Source of the DNA: Neospora caninum Liverpool
Lineage: Eukaryota > Apicomplexa > Conoidasida > Eucoccidiorida > Sarcocystidae
Direction of reading: 5' to 3'
Assembly: GCF_000208865.1 (NCBI RefSeq)
Contig: NC_018395.1
Location: 3,317,920 to 3,381,919, forward strand
DNA: 64,000 nucleotides
Shown: one piece after another, positions 12,154 to 23,650 of the stretch
Layout: the number at the start of each line of letters is the position of its first letter
Numbering within the stretch: position 1 is the first letter of the stretch
The notes under the pieces: generated by a model
Databases searched by the model: none
What the model was told of the DNA's origin: nothing
The model's input: only the letters and a program-made list of their open reading frames with translations
Made by a program: the position numbers and the translations under genes

Positions 12154-13198
12154 CCCCAGACGTCCAAGATTCGGTTAACGAAACGGCCTGCCGTTCCACT
12201 CACATATACGCATATTTCTATGCACGCATATTTGTATAAATATGTGTAAAGGTTTCGTGGATTCGTGTGCGTGGGAATACGGTTGGTGCGTCAAAGTATG
12301 CGTACTGAATGCACTTTTGTGTATACACGAATTTGTGCTGTTGCCAATATCGTTGAGTTCGTAGACTGACGTTTTCGCTCGAGCGTTCTGAAAGGGTCCC
12401 GGCCTCTTTGGTGTTTGGAAATGGACAGCCAACTGCGGCTCCCTTTGGCTTCTTTTAGGGACTGTGTTCTCCCCGTTTTTCGATACGCTCGCTGTATCTA
12501 CCACGGCTCGGCTTTCCTCAACACTTCTCTCCAGCCTTGCTGGAACGGCCCCTTTTTCGATGAGTCGAGAGACCGGAACACAAATGCGTCTTTGGACAAA
12601 CGCCTGCGAATCGCTTCGTCTTTTTACGGCTCTCGGGGCTCCCGAGTGCGGCGCCGGGAATCTCGCCGTCGGCGAGAATACTGCAAACACTTGCGAAGAC
12701 GCTTTTACACTTCCCGTTTTGTTGCAACTGAGCATACCTCTGCCGTCGCGCTCTCCGTCGCAGATCGCTCGTTTCGTTCAGGACAGTCCTCCCGACTGAA
12801 CGGTGTAAGCCGTTTTTACGCCCCTCTGGAGCTCGTACTCGACATTCATCAAACTCCCCATCATATACAGGTACATGTATATGTACATATATACGTAGAG
12901 ATATATGCATTAATTCGCATTATATGTATAGACTTATATATATAGACAGAGAGAAATGTGGATGCTGACGGGGCAGAAAAACTTACGACGGCTCGCCTTT
13001 AGACGCCCTTTGTAAATGTACACCTGCCAGCCCAGAGGCTTCATGTTTCTGTCAATATCCATAGAGAGAGCGAGGTGCTTGCGCGTATACTTTTATGGAT
13101 ATGCACACGTGTGCAGAGTGAGAAACATAGGAGCGAGGTCCGTTTTGGATTCATAGCCAGACGCACACGTTTATGTGCATATCGGCGAATAAATAGGG
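12154..13198. other. Spacer between convergent gene ends
   Basis: The TyrRS stop at 12153 and the small reverse-strand model ending at 13199 face each other, so this is probably 3' untranslated sequence. Around 12410-12800 three forward frames and one reverse frame are open together, which suggests composition rather than coding. TA-rich tracts lie at 12200-12260 and 12860-12950. Confidence 0.35.
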
Positions 13199-13760
13199 CT
13201 AGGCGCCGACGGCAAGCCTCTTAGAAAGGTCGAGGTGCCGGGCCAAACCCTGCCAGCTTTGCCAGGGCCCGCCGCGGGCGAAATGGGCCGAAACCCCTGT
13301 CGTGTTTTTTTCCAGGAGATCTGCAAAGAGACTGACTGTCGGAAAAGAAATCCCTTTTTCGTTTCCCCAGAAAAAGGTAGTTTGTACAAACCTAGGACTC
13401 CCGCCAAGCACATCGCCGATGCGTCGTAACATTAATATGTCGAGCATCCGAACAAGCCTTGATCGCTCTCCCTCGCCCATAAGTGACGAGTCTTCATGCA
13501 AACGAAAAATGGCTATCCAGATTGGCAGATGCGTGGATACGTCGGTGCGCGTAAAACGCTACACAGAGCGATTGTAAAGAGAAGCTTCCAGAGTGCTTCC
13601 TTTCCACATGTGACGCGCAAACGAACGCAGGAACCCCTGCGTGTGTCTGTACAGCAGAACTAGGACTCGCTCCATCCCTCCTTTCCAGGGGGAAAATGCA
13701 CGCCTTAGGGATGAGCACCAAACGCCCCGAACCAGGACGTCCCGACGCCGCTCGGGGCAT
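13199..13760 (-). CDS. Possible small three-exon gene, unknown product
   Basis: A reverse-strand model joins 13760-13653, 13558-13392 and 13331-13199 with agreeing phases for 135 residues. The last two exons are the better part: the middle one contains SRLVRMLDILMLRRIGDV, and the last one, ending at the stop at 13199, contains SLFADLLEKN. The first intron would be only 94 bases and the first exon is basic and low in information. The penultimate exon's acceptor AG lies within an in-frame TAG that follows an open stretch, so a decayed gene or an undetected upstream exon is an alternative. No family recognised. Confidence 0.27.
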
Positions 13761-14051
13761 CTTGCCCGGCTTATATTCGGAGCGAATGAGGAAGGCCCGA
13801 AACGGGCCAAAACAAAACCTTCAACCCGAAAAAAGAGAGCGTGAACTGCATGTGAAAAGACGAAGGTGCGGCATCGCTCCAAACCGCAGAGGAAGAAGAC
13901 GGAGGACAGCGAGAGGAAAAGAGAGACAGGAAAAAAACAGAGGCGAAGACAAACGTTTCCGAAACGCACGTACAACAGCAGACAAGAGACCAGGAAAAAC
14001 GAGTGAGGGGCCGAGGCCACTTTACCCTGCCTGTAGGCTGAATGGCGTTGT

Positions 14052-14263
14052 CTACATTAGAAGTCTCTCCTTCATTTTCTTGTGCTGGTACGCGAGATAC
14101 GGGCTTTGCTTGTCCTCGTATTCCCCCTGAAGAAGCGACGACAGAAACAACGTGGAGTCGCAAGGCACAAACAAAAACGACTGGACGAAATGCCGCTTTA
14201 AAATGTGACACACAAGATACATTCGAACGTTCACGGATATCCTCACATAAATAGGTATATACA

Positions 14264-14304
<41 letters not shown>

Positions 14305-15401
14305 GCACATAAATACACGCATACATGCAGGCATCCAAATATATATATATATATACGCACATAAATACACGCATACATGCAGGCATCCAAATATATATAT
14401 ATATATATATATCATTTTTTCTGCACCTAAGTAAACCGAATTACACAGCTATGCATCTATCCGCATACCAAATCCATAAATACACATTTACGCATATATG
14501 TATGTAGCGACCGTTGTCTGCATGAACATGAGCATGCATCAAACGGTAGATGTCCATACATAGAAATATTTACATATGCATACATCTATGTGCTGCACAC
14601 ATTCCTGTGCACACATGAATACCAGAAAACATAAAATACCTGCATATAGTTGTAGATCGATATATGTGCGCAGATGCTGATAGCTTTTTGTGGGTTTCCA
14701 GGGCGCTTGACGATTCTCAGGGAAGCTTACAACCATGCGCTGGGCAGCGCGGGCGTAGTGTTCGTGCAGCGTCAGCTGCTGCGGCCGACACGCTTTGAGA
14801 GTTTCGCAGAAATCGCGCACTGCGAGGAGCTCTTCGTGCTCTTCGTAGCCTGGAGTGTACCGTCTGTACAGCTGAATGTGCAAGAGGAAAGGAGACGCAA
14901 CACGAGGCAGCGCACATCGCTACATGCGGAAACCGCCCAACTGAAACAGCCTGACAGAACCACGCAAAAGGACGCGTACGTGTTGTTGTCGAAGGTCTAT
15001 CTGGATAGCGCTCTGGGCGTACATAGCACCACGCTGAGAGAGTTCATAGGAAAGGCACGGCGCCGATGCAGGAGAGAGGAGGCACGCATGCCGACAGCGA
15101 GGACACGGGGAAAGTCAACATGAGACGACGAGGAAGACGACCCTTCCTGTTTCCACCCAGTGTTGCCGCGCTCTCCCCTCTTGCCTTCAAAGGCAAATCT
15201 CCAGGGTTCAGCCGATACATCTTTATCGTTCGCTGAAATCGTTTCACGAAGCGCACAAGGATGGCGTTTCCACCGGCATGAAGTGTAAGAGTGATGGAAC
15301 ACATCTCCCACACTTTTCCACAAATATCAATGGATTCATAACTATAGGTGTATACGTATGTGTATAGATGTATAAACATTTGCGTACGATCACATAGACA
15401 C

Positions 15402-15440
<39 letters not shown>

Positions 15441-16743
15441 TGTTTGCAAGTATTAGCATGGGTAGAGATATGAATGCGCATGCATGTACGATGCGCTCCC
15501 CTCAAGGTGCAAAAGCGCAGCATTCGCCTCGGCGAGCATGGTGTTGTGGACGCTTTACGTCTTTCGTGACATCGCACTATGCCTGTCCGATGTCGACCGT
15601 CAGCTTCGCACACGCGTGGATGCGCATCTGTCTGGAAGCCGTTAGGCGGCGCGCTTTACGGAGTTTTAACGGGCCCTACTTCGTGCTTGAGTGTGCGGTA
15701 ATGCTCCATCATGAAGCGACCGCAGCCCGCCTTCATTTCGCCTTTCGAAATTTGAGGATGCCCACATGCAAGTGCGAGGCGTTGATCCAAGTCAGCTTGT
15801 CTCCAGTATTTGTTTGCGTCTAACAAATACTTCAGATCCTCGTTTAAGCTCCTGAGAAAAGACGGCGACGCAGCGCGTTCACACTCCGAATTCACGAGAC
15901 GGGCTGAGAGCAGGACGGCACGCGCACGCAAGGTAGAGATTTCCACGCTTGTCAGGTGAAGTGGAAAAGAGCAAGGCAAGAGAAACGGGAACGCAGCGGC
16001 GTTCAAGGTGCACGTTTCGAGCGCGTGCCAGCGTCTAGTGGCGCCCTACAGAAGCAGAGACTGGCGCATGGCTTTCCGAGACGGCAGGAAGAAAGAGGAA
16101 GAGAAGAAGAGACAAACCGACAGGAGAGAGCAATCGAGACAGGCAGGCAGGGGAAAACAGAAGGAGAAAAGAAAGAAAGGAAGACAGAGAGGGTGGGAGA
16201 CAGAGAAATAGAGACAGACTGACAGGAAGGGCAGCGGAGAGGAAAGGAGGGAGAAAAAGCGAGAGAAAAATTCGGAGAGAGGCCAGCAGGAAGAGCGACA
16301 GAGATGTCAGGGGAGGCGTGACGTGTGCGGCAGAGAACATGGAGAGTTTCGAGGCAGATCCTGAGGGATGCGGCGTGTCCTCTTATGGGCTCTTGAGGAC
16401 CGATAAGAAAAGGAAATGCTCAGCGTGTAGATGCGCAGAGAGAACGACTGCCACTTGAAACGAACGTGGAGGACGAGAACGTGAAGCACGAGACAAGAGG
16501 AAGACGAGAATCTGACGAAGAGACAAGAGGGCGAGGGGAATCCAGCTGCAGAGAACACACTTGATGCTTTTTCGCCTTTCTCCCTCATTCGCCTTTGTGC
16601 GTGCCTCACCCGACAACGACGGTGCACACGGTGCAAAAAAGCATGCTTTCCATTTCTCCGCCTTCGCCTACTTCCGCTCGACAGCCGCGAGGCGCGAGGA
16701 AAAACGCGGCGAAGATGAAACGAAAAAGCGACAAGGCACTCAT
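14052..16743 (-). CDS. Unrecognised 191-residue protein, five exons
   Basis: Exons are 16743-16610, 15851-15680, 15033-14980, 14871-14731 and 14126-14052. Each junction has GT-AG ends and the phases agree through to TAG at 14052-14054. Upstream lie a sense-strand CT-rich leader and TGCATGC at 17236-17242, matching the other genes here. Residues 1-23 are hydrophobic with arginines (MSALSLFRFIFAAFF start), compatible with a mitochondrial presequence or a signal peptide. A second ATG at codon 31 is possible. The rest is helical, charged and aromatic: LLDANKYWRQADLDQR, LYRRYTPGYEEHEELLAVRD, LHEHYARAAQRMV and a lysine-rich end. There are no zinc or catalytic motifs I can name. Size and style resemble lineage-specific subunits of mitochondrial complexes or ribosomes, which is only a guess. 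Exon 3 (18 codons) is the least certain. Confidence 0.5.
14291..14412. repeat. 52-bp tandem duplication bracketed by (TA)n
   Basis: The segment starting ACGCACATAAATACACGC occurs at 14303 and again at 14355, period 52, with identical following bases as far as GGCATCCAA. Both copies are embedded in TA dinucleotide runs (14277-14302 and 14392-14412). It lies in intron sequence of the 191-residue gene model, just before its last exon. Confidence 0.9.
15402..15437. repeat. (TA)18 microsatellite
   Basis: An uninterrupted TA dinucleotide run lies in the intron between the second and third exons of the 191-residue gene model. Similar TA runs occur in other introns of the window (near 39080-39212, 40262-40292, 51377-51450 and 58464-58501). 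Confidence 0.9.
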
Positions 16744-19700
16744 CGTGCGGTTTCAATCAGCTTCTTTCTCGGATCCTCCAGGCCGCCCGGATGGCTAAAA
16801 GAAGCGCCTAAAAAAAGGAACGATCTGCCACGAGAGAGAAGCGCCCTGCGAAAAGAGAGAGAGAAATAGAGAGGGGAGCTGCGAAAAGAAGAGAGAGACA
16901 GGGAACTTGCGGAAAGCAGACAGACAGCGGAGAGAGAAGATGGAGGGGGGAATCGGAGGGCGAGGAATTTGACAGGTTGGCGTGTGCCGTAGGCAAGACG
17001 TCGGTCCGCTGGGCGGTGAGAGAAACGCGGATCGGCCGCATTTGCAAGACAAGAGGAGGTATCTGTCACCTCAGGACAGGACAGAGGGGGGGAGGAGGCA
17101 GGGAGGAAGGAGGAAAGAGGAGAAGCGTGGAAAAGGAGGAGGGAAGAGGAGGAGCGGGGAAAACGAAGAAGAAAGGGGGAAGAAGAGCACGAAACAGCCA
17201 AGATTCATGTTGCTTTTCGACTTCCTGGGAGCGCGTGCATGCGAATTCCGAGGTAGCGGTCCTCGGACGGGGCGCTGGCCAGAAGCATTCCAGGGAAGTC
17301 TGGGAGGATAAGGTTTCCTGGACAGCTGACAATTCACGCTTTCCTGTTTATTCTCCAAGGCCCTAGAGTTGCTAGAGAAGAGGAACGAGGCAAGGGTGTT
17401 AGGTGCTTTCTTCCGCGGCGGAAATCCGCTACCACAGCGCGGCTGGTCGTGGGGGGCTAGCGCGCGCATGCGCAAGTCGCTGGTCCGGGCGCTCCGAACA
17501 AACGTTTGCAAAAGGTCCGGTCCTCTCTTGATCGAAATCGCTTAAACCTCTCAGAACCCAACGTCGGCAACTCTGCTTTGTCGACCTTTGAAATCGACCT
17601 TTGCGAGATCCAGTGTTCTCTTTCATAGCAGCGTAGGGGAAGAGAGACCGATCCAGAGGTGAAATCTAGGCAGTTAGCTAGATAGATAGGGACAACAGCG
17701 GGTCTAAATAGAGAGGGAGACAAGGAGGTAGCGAGCGAGAGGGAGAGAAAGACACGTCTGTGTATATCTCTGTAATCGGTTAACTTTGAGAGTCATGGAT
17801 GGTAGATGCGACTGCAAGTATGGTGGGAGGCTAAACGTCCCTAATCTGACGACCAGGCGTATGACATTTGATCCTGAGAACAGCTTATGACAACGCTTTT
17901 TGACGTGCAACACTCGATACACAACAGTATATATATGTAAGCTAGATATGCGTCATGTTTTCTTTTTGGGCAACCGATATGCGCATGCATTTCTGTACTT
18001 GGTCCAGAATCGTTCGCGGCGTGCCGCGCGTCGATGCAGGGATCGCTGAACGAGTATTCTACGCTCAAGCATCTACACGCGTGTGTACATGTTCATATAC
18101 ATAAACATATATATACATATACATGTATATGTATAGGTGCAAATAAATTTGTTATATTTAAGTGGCCCCTGTTCGATGCTTAGCCTGGTGTGTCCGTGGG
18201 TCCTGCGAGTTTCAGGAGGTCCGCACTTGGGGCAGCGAAAGAGCAGCCGAGAAGGCAAGAGGCGACGAAGGGGAACGTCAGAAAAGGCACAAAAGGTGGA
18301 GAGGAGAAAGGCAAGCAGACGGTTTGAAAAACTGTGGAGAAAAGACGCCGTCCCCTCAGAAACGGATCCACACACACGCAATAACAGGCATTCCAAGGAC
18401 ACAAGAAAAAAAATCGGTCTCGGTGTTCCACCTGTGCTTTCTTCGGATCGTGCACGAACTGACACGGGTTTTTCCCAACACACACATCTGACACATCGGA
18501 GGCGTTTTCCGGTTTAACTTCCCACTGTGGGTCTCCGGCAGACTGAATCCCCAGTTCCACCGTCCCTGGGGGCTGTGGTGACGCCGGTCTACCCTACAGC
18601 TTTCTAAACTTTCGTTTGGAGATGTTTTTAGAGGAGGCGCTACAGGGCAACGGATGACAAAACCGAGAAACAACCGAGCACCACACACGCCTCTACGGTC
18701 CCGGCGCCCACTTCTTCGGCTTCCCTATCAATTCCCTGTAAATTTCTGTGCATCCGCCTACACAAAGCGTTTGCCACGCGACGCTCTCTCCACGTGAACT
18801 GAAGCCTCATGGTAACGCAGAACGTGGCCCGTGCTTGCGTCCGTTTTCGCCGCATTTTGGTTTCAGCTTCTGAGTCAGCCGGCCCATGAGAGCCTTGTTT
18901 GCGATTCGGTCTCGGCCTTCTCGTTACTTGTCGTCGTCCTGCCGTTGCGGCGGAACCTTCTCCCCCCCGCGAGTTTGTATCGTTACTCTTCCCTACTCGG
19001 CTTGTCGATGTCCGGCGTCTGTGGCGTTCCTTCCTGCTGGCCGCCCTTATCTGCGATTCGCGTCTCTCCGCCCCTTTCCCCGCTGCGGCCTCCGTCCTCG
19101 CTGTTCATCAGCCACCGCTCGCTCGCCTCTCCGATCACGGAGAGGAAATGCACACGCAACACCCACTTTCTCCTTCAAAACCACAGACGAACAGCTTCTC
19201 TGAGAAGCGCCCCCAAGCAGACGTTTTACAGCTCTTTCTCCGCTGCGCTCCTGATTCATTTTTTACCATGCCTCTGCCACCCATGCGCTCGAGCGGCGTC
19301 CACTGTCTCTCCTCTCCTCATTGCCTCTACTGTATCCTTTCTCTCTGCCGCCTCACCGTGTGTCTTTGGGTATTCACGGCGAGCCTCGAGTCTGTTAACG
19401 GGACAGAGGGACGCGCACGTGAGTCGCCTCCACAACGCGTTGCACTCTCGTGAAGCGCCCAAATAGCTCTGTACACGATTGCACGCAAAATGACCCTCTT
19501 TGCACGCTTTGCTGCCTTGATATTCTCAGGCACGCCTTCCAGAGATGGACGACGGTTTAACGCGTCTCTGGACACGAGCGACATTCGCGCCCGCGGGCAA
19601 AACGCGCTCCGCTGAGCGGGATTCAAAACCCACAAAGGCGGCCACTTCTTCTCTCTACCCTTGTAACCTCCATTGAAATGGTGCGGCCAGCTGCCACGCT

Positions 19701-19946
19701 TGACAGACAGCAAAATGAAACTTCCTGTCTTTTCACTCCTATGGAGACGCCCCCAGCGAAAGACAACCACCGTCGCCTCTGCCGCCTCCTCCTACCAAGG
19801 CCGCAAGTGTACAGACCCCAGGCTCGAGATTTGTGCTCCTTTACCTCCCCCTATACATGTATATGTATAGATCTCTGCATCGCTCCAAATATGCATACAT
19901 ATGTACAGCATGCATGTCAAGATCTAGGTACACCCGCGTACGCGTC
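16744..19946. other. Spacer: leader of the 191-residue gene and 3' side of the carrier gene
   Basis: From 16850 to 17200 the + strand is purine-rich (GGAGG/GAAGA), so CT-rich on the sense strand of the gene at 14052-16743, as expected for its leader. TGCATGC at 17236-17242 is a candidate promoter element about 490 bases before that ATG. From 18830 to 19460 all three forward frames are open in CT-rich sequence. I do not accept these as coding, because no frame has recognisable content or clear splice signals. The last part is probably the 3' untranslated region of the carrier gene. Confidence 0.35.
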
Positions 19947-22900
19947 TCAGGTGCGCCTTTGCGGTTCTCCCTCTCTCGTGTAGACGGCGCGTTCTGGATG
20001 TTGGCAAAACCTCGGGGTCAGATACTGTTTCCCCGATTCGTTGAGGGAGAAGGCCAAGCCGGCAGCGAGGAAGCCTTTGATCCAATTCAGGGACACGCCG
20101 TTGTACAGACCTCTCCACCCCGCGCGTCTGTAGAGGAATTTGAAAGCCTCCACAAGCGATGGCGGCGCAGCCGATCCGGTGTGTCCTGTCTCCTGCAAAA
20201 CGCGTCCGCACGCAGCGCGAAGCATCCAATCAAGCGTCTAAAGGCAGTCCTTGCTGCAACGCGCTGGACGCGCGCGTGTGCGCGGCGCGCTCTCGGCTGG
20301 GAGGGAAAAAGGTGCATGCAAAGCTGACGCAGGGGGAAGCACACACATACCTGTGGCCCCCGCCAAGGCGCAACACCACACAGCGGAACCCGAAGACGGA
20401 AGGGACAGAGACACCGCGATAAACGACACATCTTGCGCTCGCGGAAACGCGGTCGTGGACGGCAGGTCCGAATCGCCTGACTCGGTTTTTTGGAAACCTT
20501 TCCGGGCCATGCGCCCAAGACTCCAGAACGGACCTCAAACGCGCTCGGCGCAATCGGGCCATGCATGGCAGTTCAGCCGGGGCACTCTGGGTGAAACAGC
20601 GCGTGCGCGAAGACGGAAACGCGTTTCGTCTCGAGATCCTTTTCAGCCGTCGCTGCCCGAGGCAGCGGCGTGAAAGCTAAAACCGCTTTTCTGCCTTGTT
20701 TTTGAGATAAAGCTACGAGAGTGCTTGGCGGGTTCTGTGTCGCGCGCGTCCTCTGTGCCTCCTTCGGATCCCTCCCAAAAGCCTTCCTCAATGTCCCTGT
20801 GGAAGACGCTTACTTGGAACCGATACAGAAAGGAACTCGACTGCATGAACTTCCGGACGGTGTCGAGAGGATACGTCGCCGTTTGCCCCGCGACGCCCGC
20901 CACCCCGCCACACAGCGCGTTCACCATGGGTGTGACGGAAATTCCTTGAGCCTAGCAAAGAGGAACGGAAACGCGCGAGGAAAGGAAAACGCTCCAGGCT
21001 GAAGACCCAGGCGCCTATACGGGCGGCACCCGCAGACGACGCGTGTGCGGCAAAACCGCTGAACCGACGCCAGAAAGGAAACGAAAGAAGGGACGCAGAG
21101 AGACGCGCGCGAGACGGGCCAGCGGCGCGACCTCGGGATGAAGCCAGAGACGCGGGAAAAAAAGCGAGCGGGTCCCGTGACAGCCGAAGAAAAAGTGCAG
21201 ACAGCGCGCGGATGCGAGAAAAGCGAGACGCGGACGGACGGCGCAGCGGGAGGCAAAATGAGGAATACGAGAGGGGTGATATGTTTTGCGTAGCAACTAA
21301 GCGGCAGGTTGAACCTCAGCTGCGGAAAGCGAGAACGCGCGTGGAGAAAAACAAGCGAAAAAGAGAGAATGAGCAGGGAGGAAGCACCTACTCTGCATTC
21401 CTCTTTGAGGGACTCAAAAGTGCAAAACGAGATGCCTGCGTAGGGGACAATCCCCAACGCCGTTGCCGAGATTCCACGAAACAGAGAACGAAAGCCTTCA
21501 AACTGCCAAAGCGACACCTGAGGGAAAAAGCGAAACGAGACGCAAAACGACCTTGACGGCGCCGCACACTCTCACCCACTCTCCCTTTCTCTTCATTGCT
21601 GTATTTCAGTCCCTCTCTTTCTCTCCCTTTCTCGCTGTTTCTCTCTCTCTCTCCCTTTTCTCGCTGTCTCTGTCTCCGTGTGTCTCTTCAACGTCGGTGA
21701 GTTTGATTGCTTACCTGGGCATAAGAGAGACGGTGCTCGGTTACAGCCATGCGGGTATTCAACACATCCAAGGGATACGTGATGAGCGTTGCAGTCATCC
21801 CTGGAAAGGTACAGCACACAGACGGCACTCACCGTCAGCCAGGCCGCGAACCACACTCTGAAGGCAAATCAATCTTGCCGATTTCCATTGCGCCTTCTCG
21901 CACCGACGAGGCCCAGTCGCGATTATCACACACGAGTGCACACCGCTGAGCAGGTGAACAGCTTCGCACATGCATCCGAATATATACACAATTACTGATA
22001 TACATATGGATACATATACAGTATAGGCGGAGATACATCACGCCTGGAAATTTGTGCTTGCCGCCCCATCTGTCTGCTGGCGCATGTGAACATTCTTTCG
22101 TATGGATATGCGTTTGTCAGTGCATACACATACACCCATATAAAATATATATAAATATATATATAGACAGATACATAGATAGGTAGCTGCGTGTATCACC
22201 TCTTTCCCGGCTTTTTTCGAGGCTGCGGCGAACCCCGTGGGACGTGCTGTCTCCGTCCGTTCTCGAGCTCGCGCCGCCTGTCCCTCCACAGACCGGAAAC
22301 GTCTCTTGTCCCGCAATATGCTCCCGTCCCGGACGTCCCCCCTGCGGGCGACTGACCTGCGGCGGAGCCCGCCCCTAGGTGGCAAAGCTTCGGGCACGAC
22401 GGCGCTCGCGATCTGAGATACGCGTTGTACCGCTCGAAGGAGTAGAAGCTGAAGCCGCTGTAGGGGAAGGCCCTGAGGTCAGAAAGGGAAATCCAGAGAC
22501 GCAACGGGGAGAGCGTCAACGTGCGTGCAGGTGGCCGTGTGTGTGTGTGGGGGACTGAAGACGAGGAAACGGAAACGTGACTCACCGGATGAACGCGGTT
22601 CCATTGCCTCGCCAGAGCGCGCGAAGGCCGCCCTGTTCCGGAGAGACCATGCCTTTCATGACGCTGTACGCGCCTGAGAGCTGGAATGCCTGGCCCGTTG
22701 CAGCGGCTTTCACCTACACGAAAAGCCGAAAAAGGAGGCGAAACACCACATGCCGCTTCCGCCGACTGTGCACCAGAAACCCAGAAGCCATGTCAAGCAA
22801 GAGAAAAAACTCAATGCGCCCGCGACGCGGAGAACGTCTTTTCAACATCTTTCGCTGGCTCAGAAACGCCTCTCTGGTTCGCACAGAGACATTCAGTTGC

Positions 22901-23650
22901 TCTTGGTTCCCGGTCAAGACCGGGATCTCCGCAGCCTCCCCACACATTGTGTCGGCCGGAGAGGGGTCCAGCCCCAGAGTGTCCCATCAAAAATCTGGAA
23001 GTGTTTCTGTCATCCTCGGGCCCCAGCGCCGTTGGGCGTGAACGTTTGCTTCCTCCAGCCACAGACAGAGAACGCACCTGGAGATGCATTTTGAGGCGGT
23101 CCAGAGGGTAGACGACGGTCTTTGCGCATGACCCAGCGAGCGCACCTCGAAGCACCTGGCAGGCCGCGCAAAGAGGCGCTGTCGCCGCTGTCCAGCTGTC
23201 GTTGACCATAACTGCATGCGCCGTGTCGGCGAGCGTCTCGGTCTTCACGCCGAGCAGACACTCGGTTTGCCCGTTGCGAGGCGAGTTGCCTGTCGCGCCG
23301 GTCGAGGGCTCTGCGCTGAGCACGAGACGCTCACGCGCCCCAGCGACTGCCTCGCCCTGCAACGAGCTCGAGGCTGCCGCACATGAGGCGGGCGCCCGCG
23401 AGTCAGGAAGAAGGGAAAAGGGGGAAGAAGAGACGGACGAGGAAGACGGCGGCTTGGGGTGGAGACTGGACGCCGGAGGAAGGTCGGAAGAGGACGAAGG
23501 GGAAGGTTGCAGAAGAGAAGAGGCGCGCGCAGAAAACAGCGGGGCTGCGGGCTCAGCCGCTGCGTCCGTGGCCGAGGCGACGTGTCCCCACTCACGAGAA
23601 GGCGACGAAGACGGACAGTCCCCCCTGCGGAAAGGCCAGGGAGCCAACAT
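19947..23650 (-). CDS. Mitochondrial carrier family (SLC25) transporter, SLC25A42/CoA-carrier-like (7 exons)
   Basis: Exons are 23650-23078, 22713-22586, 22472-22357, 21800-21715, 21517-21392, 20951-20814 and 20192-19947, phase-consistent, 470 residues. The three family repeats are plain: YPLDRLKMHLQ near residue 181, YPLDVLNTR near 281 and YPLDTVRK near 371. Each is followed by even-numbered-helix motifs such as ALWRGN, SLFRGISATALGIVPYAG and GLYNGVSLNWIKG. Six membrane helices in the inner mitochondrial membrane are expected. VPYAGISF and FPYSGFSFYSFE resemble the SLC25A42/Leu5 and APC branch, which moves CoA or adenine nucleotides; substrate is an inference. The normal length is about 300. 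The extra ~150 residues are a Ser/Pro-rich N-terminus. The ATG at 23650 is the first in frame after the preceding stop; an upstream exon is possible. Confidence 0.87.

Noticed and set aside
12175..12945. Overlapping frames on both strands just after TyrRS
   Set aside because: Several frames are open at once, none has recognisable content, and the location fits 3' untranslated sequence.
18831..19466. A 211-codon forward frame downstream of the carrier gene
   Set aside because: All three forward frames are open in CT-rich DNA and none shows family motifs or consistent splice borders.
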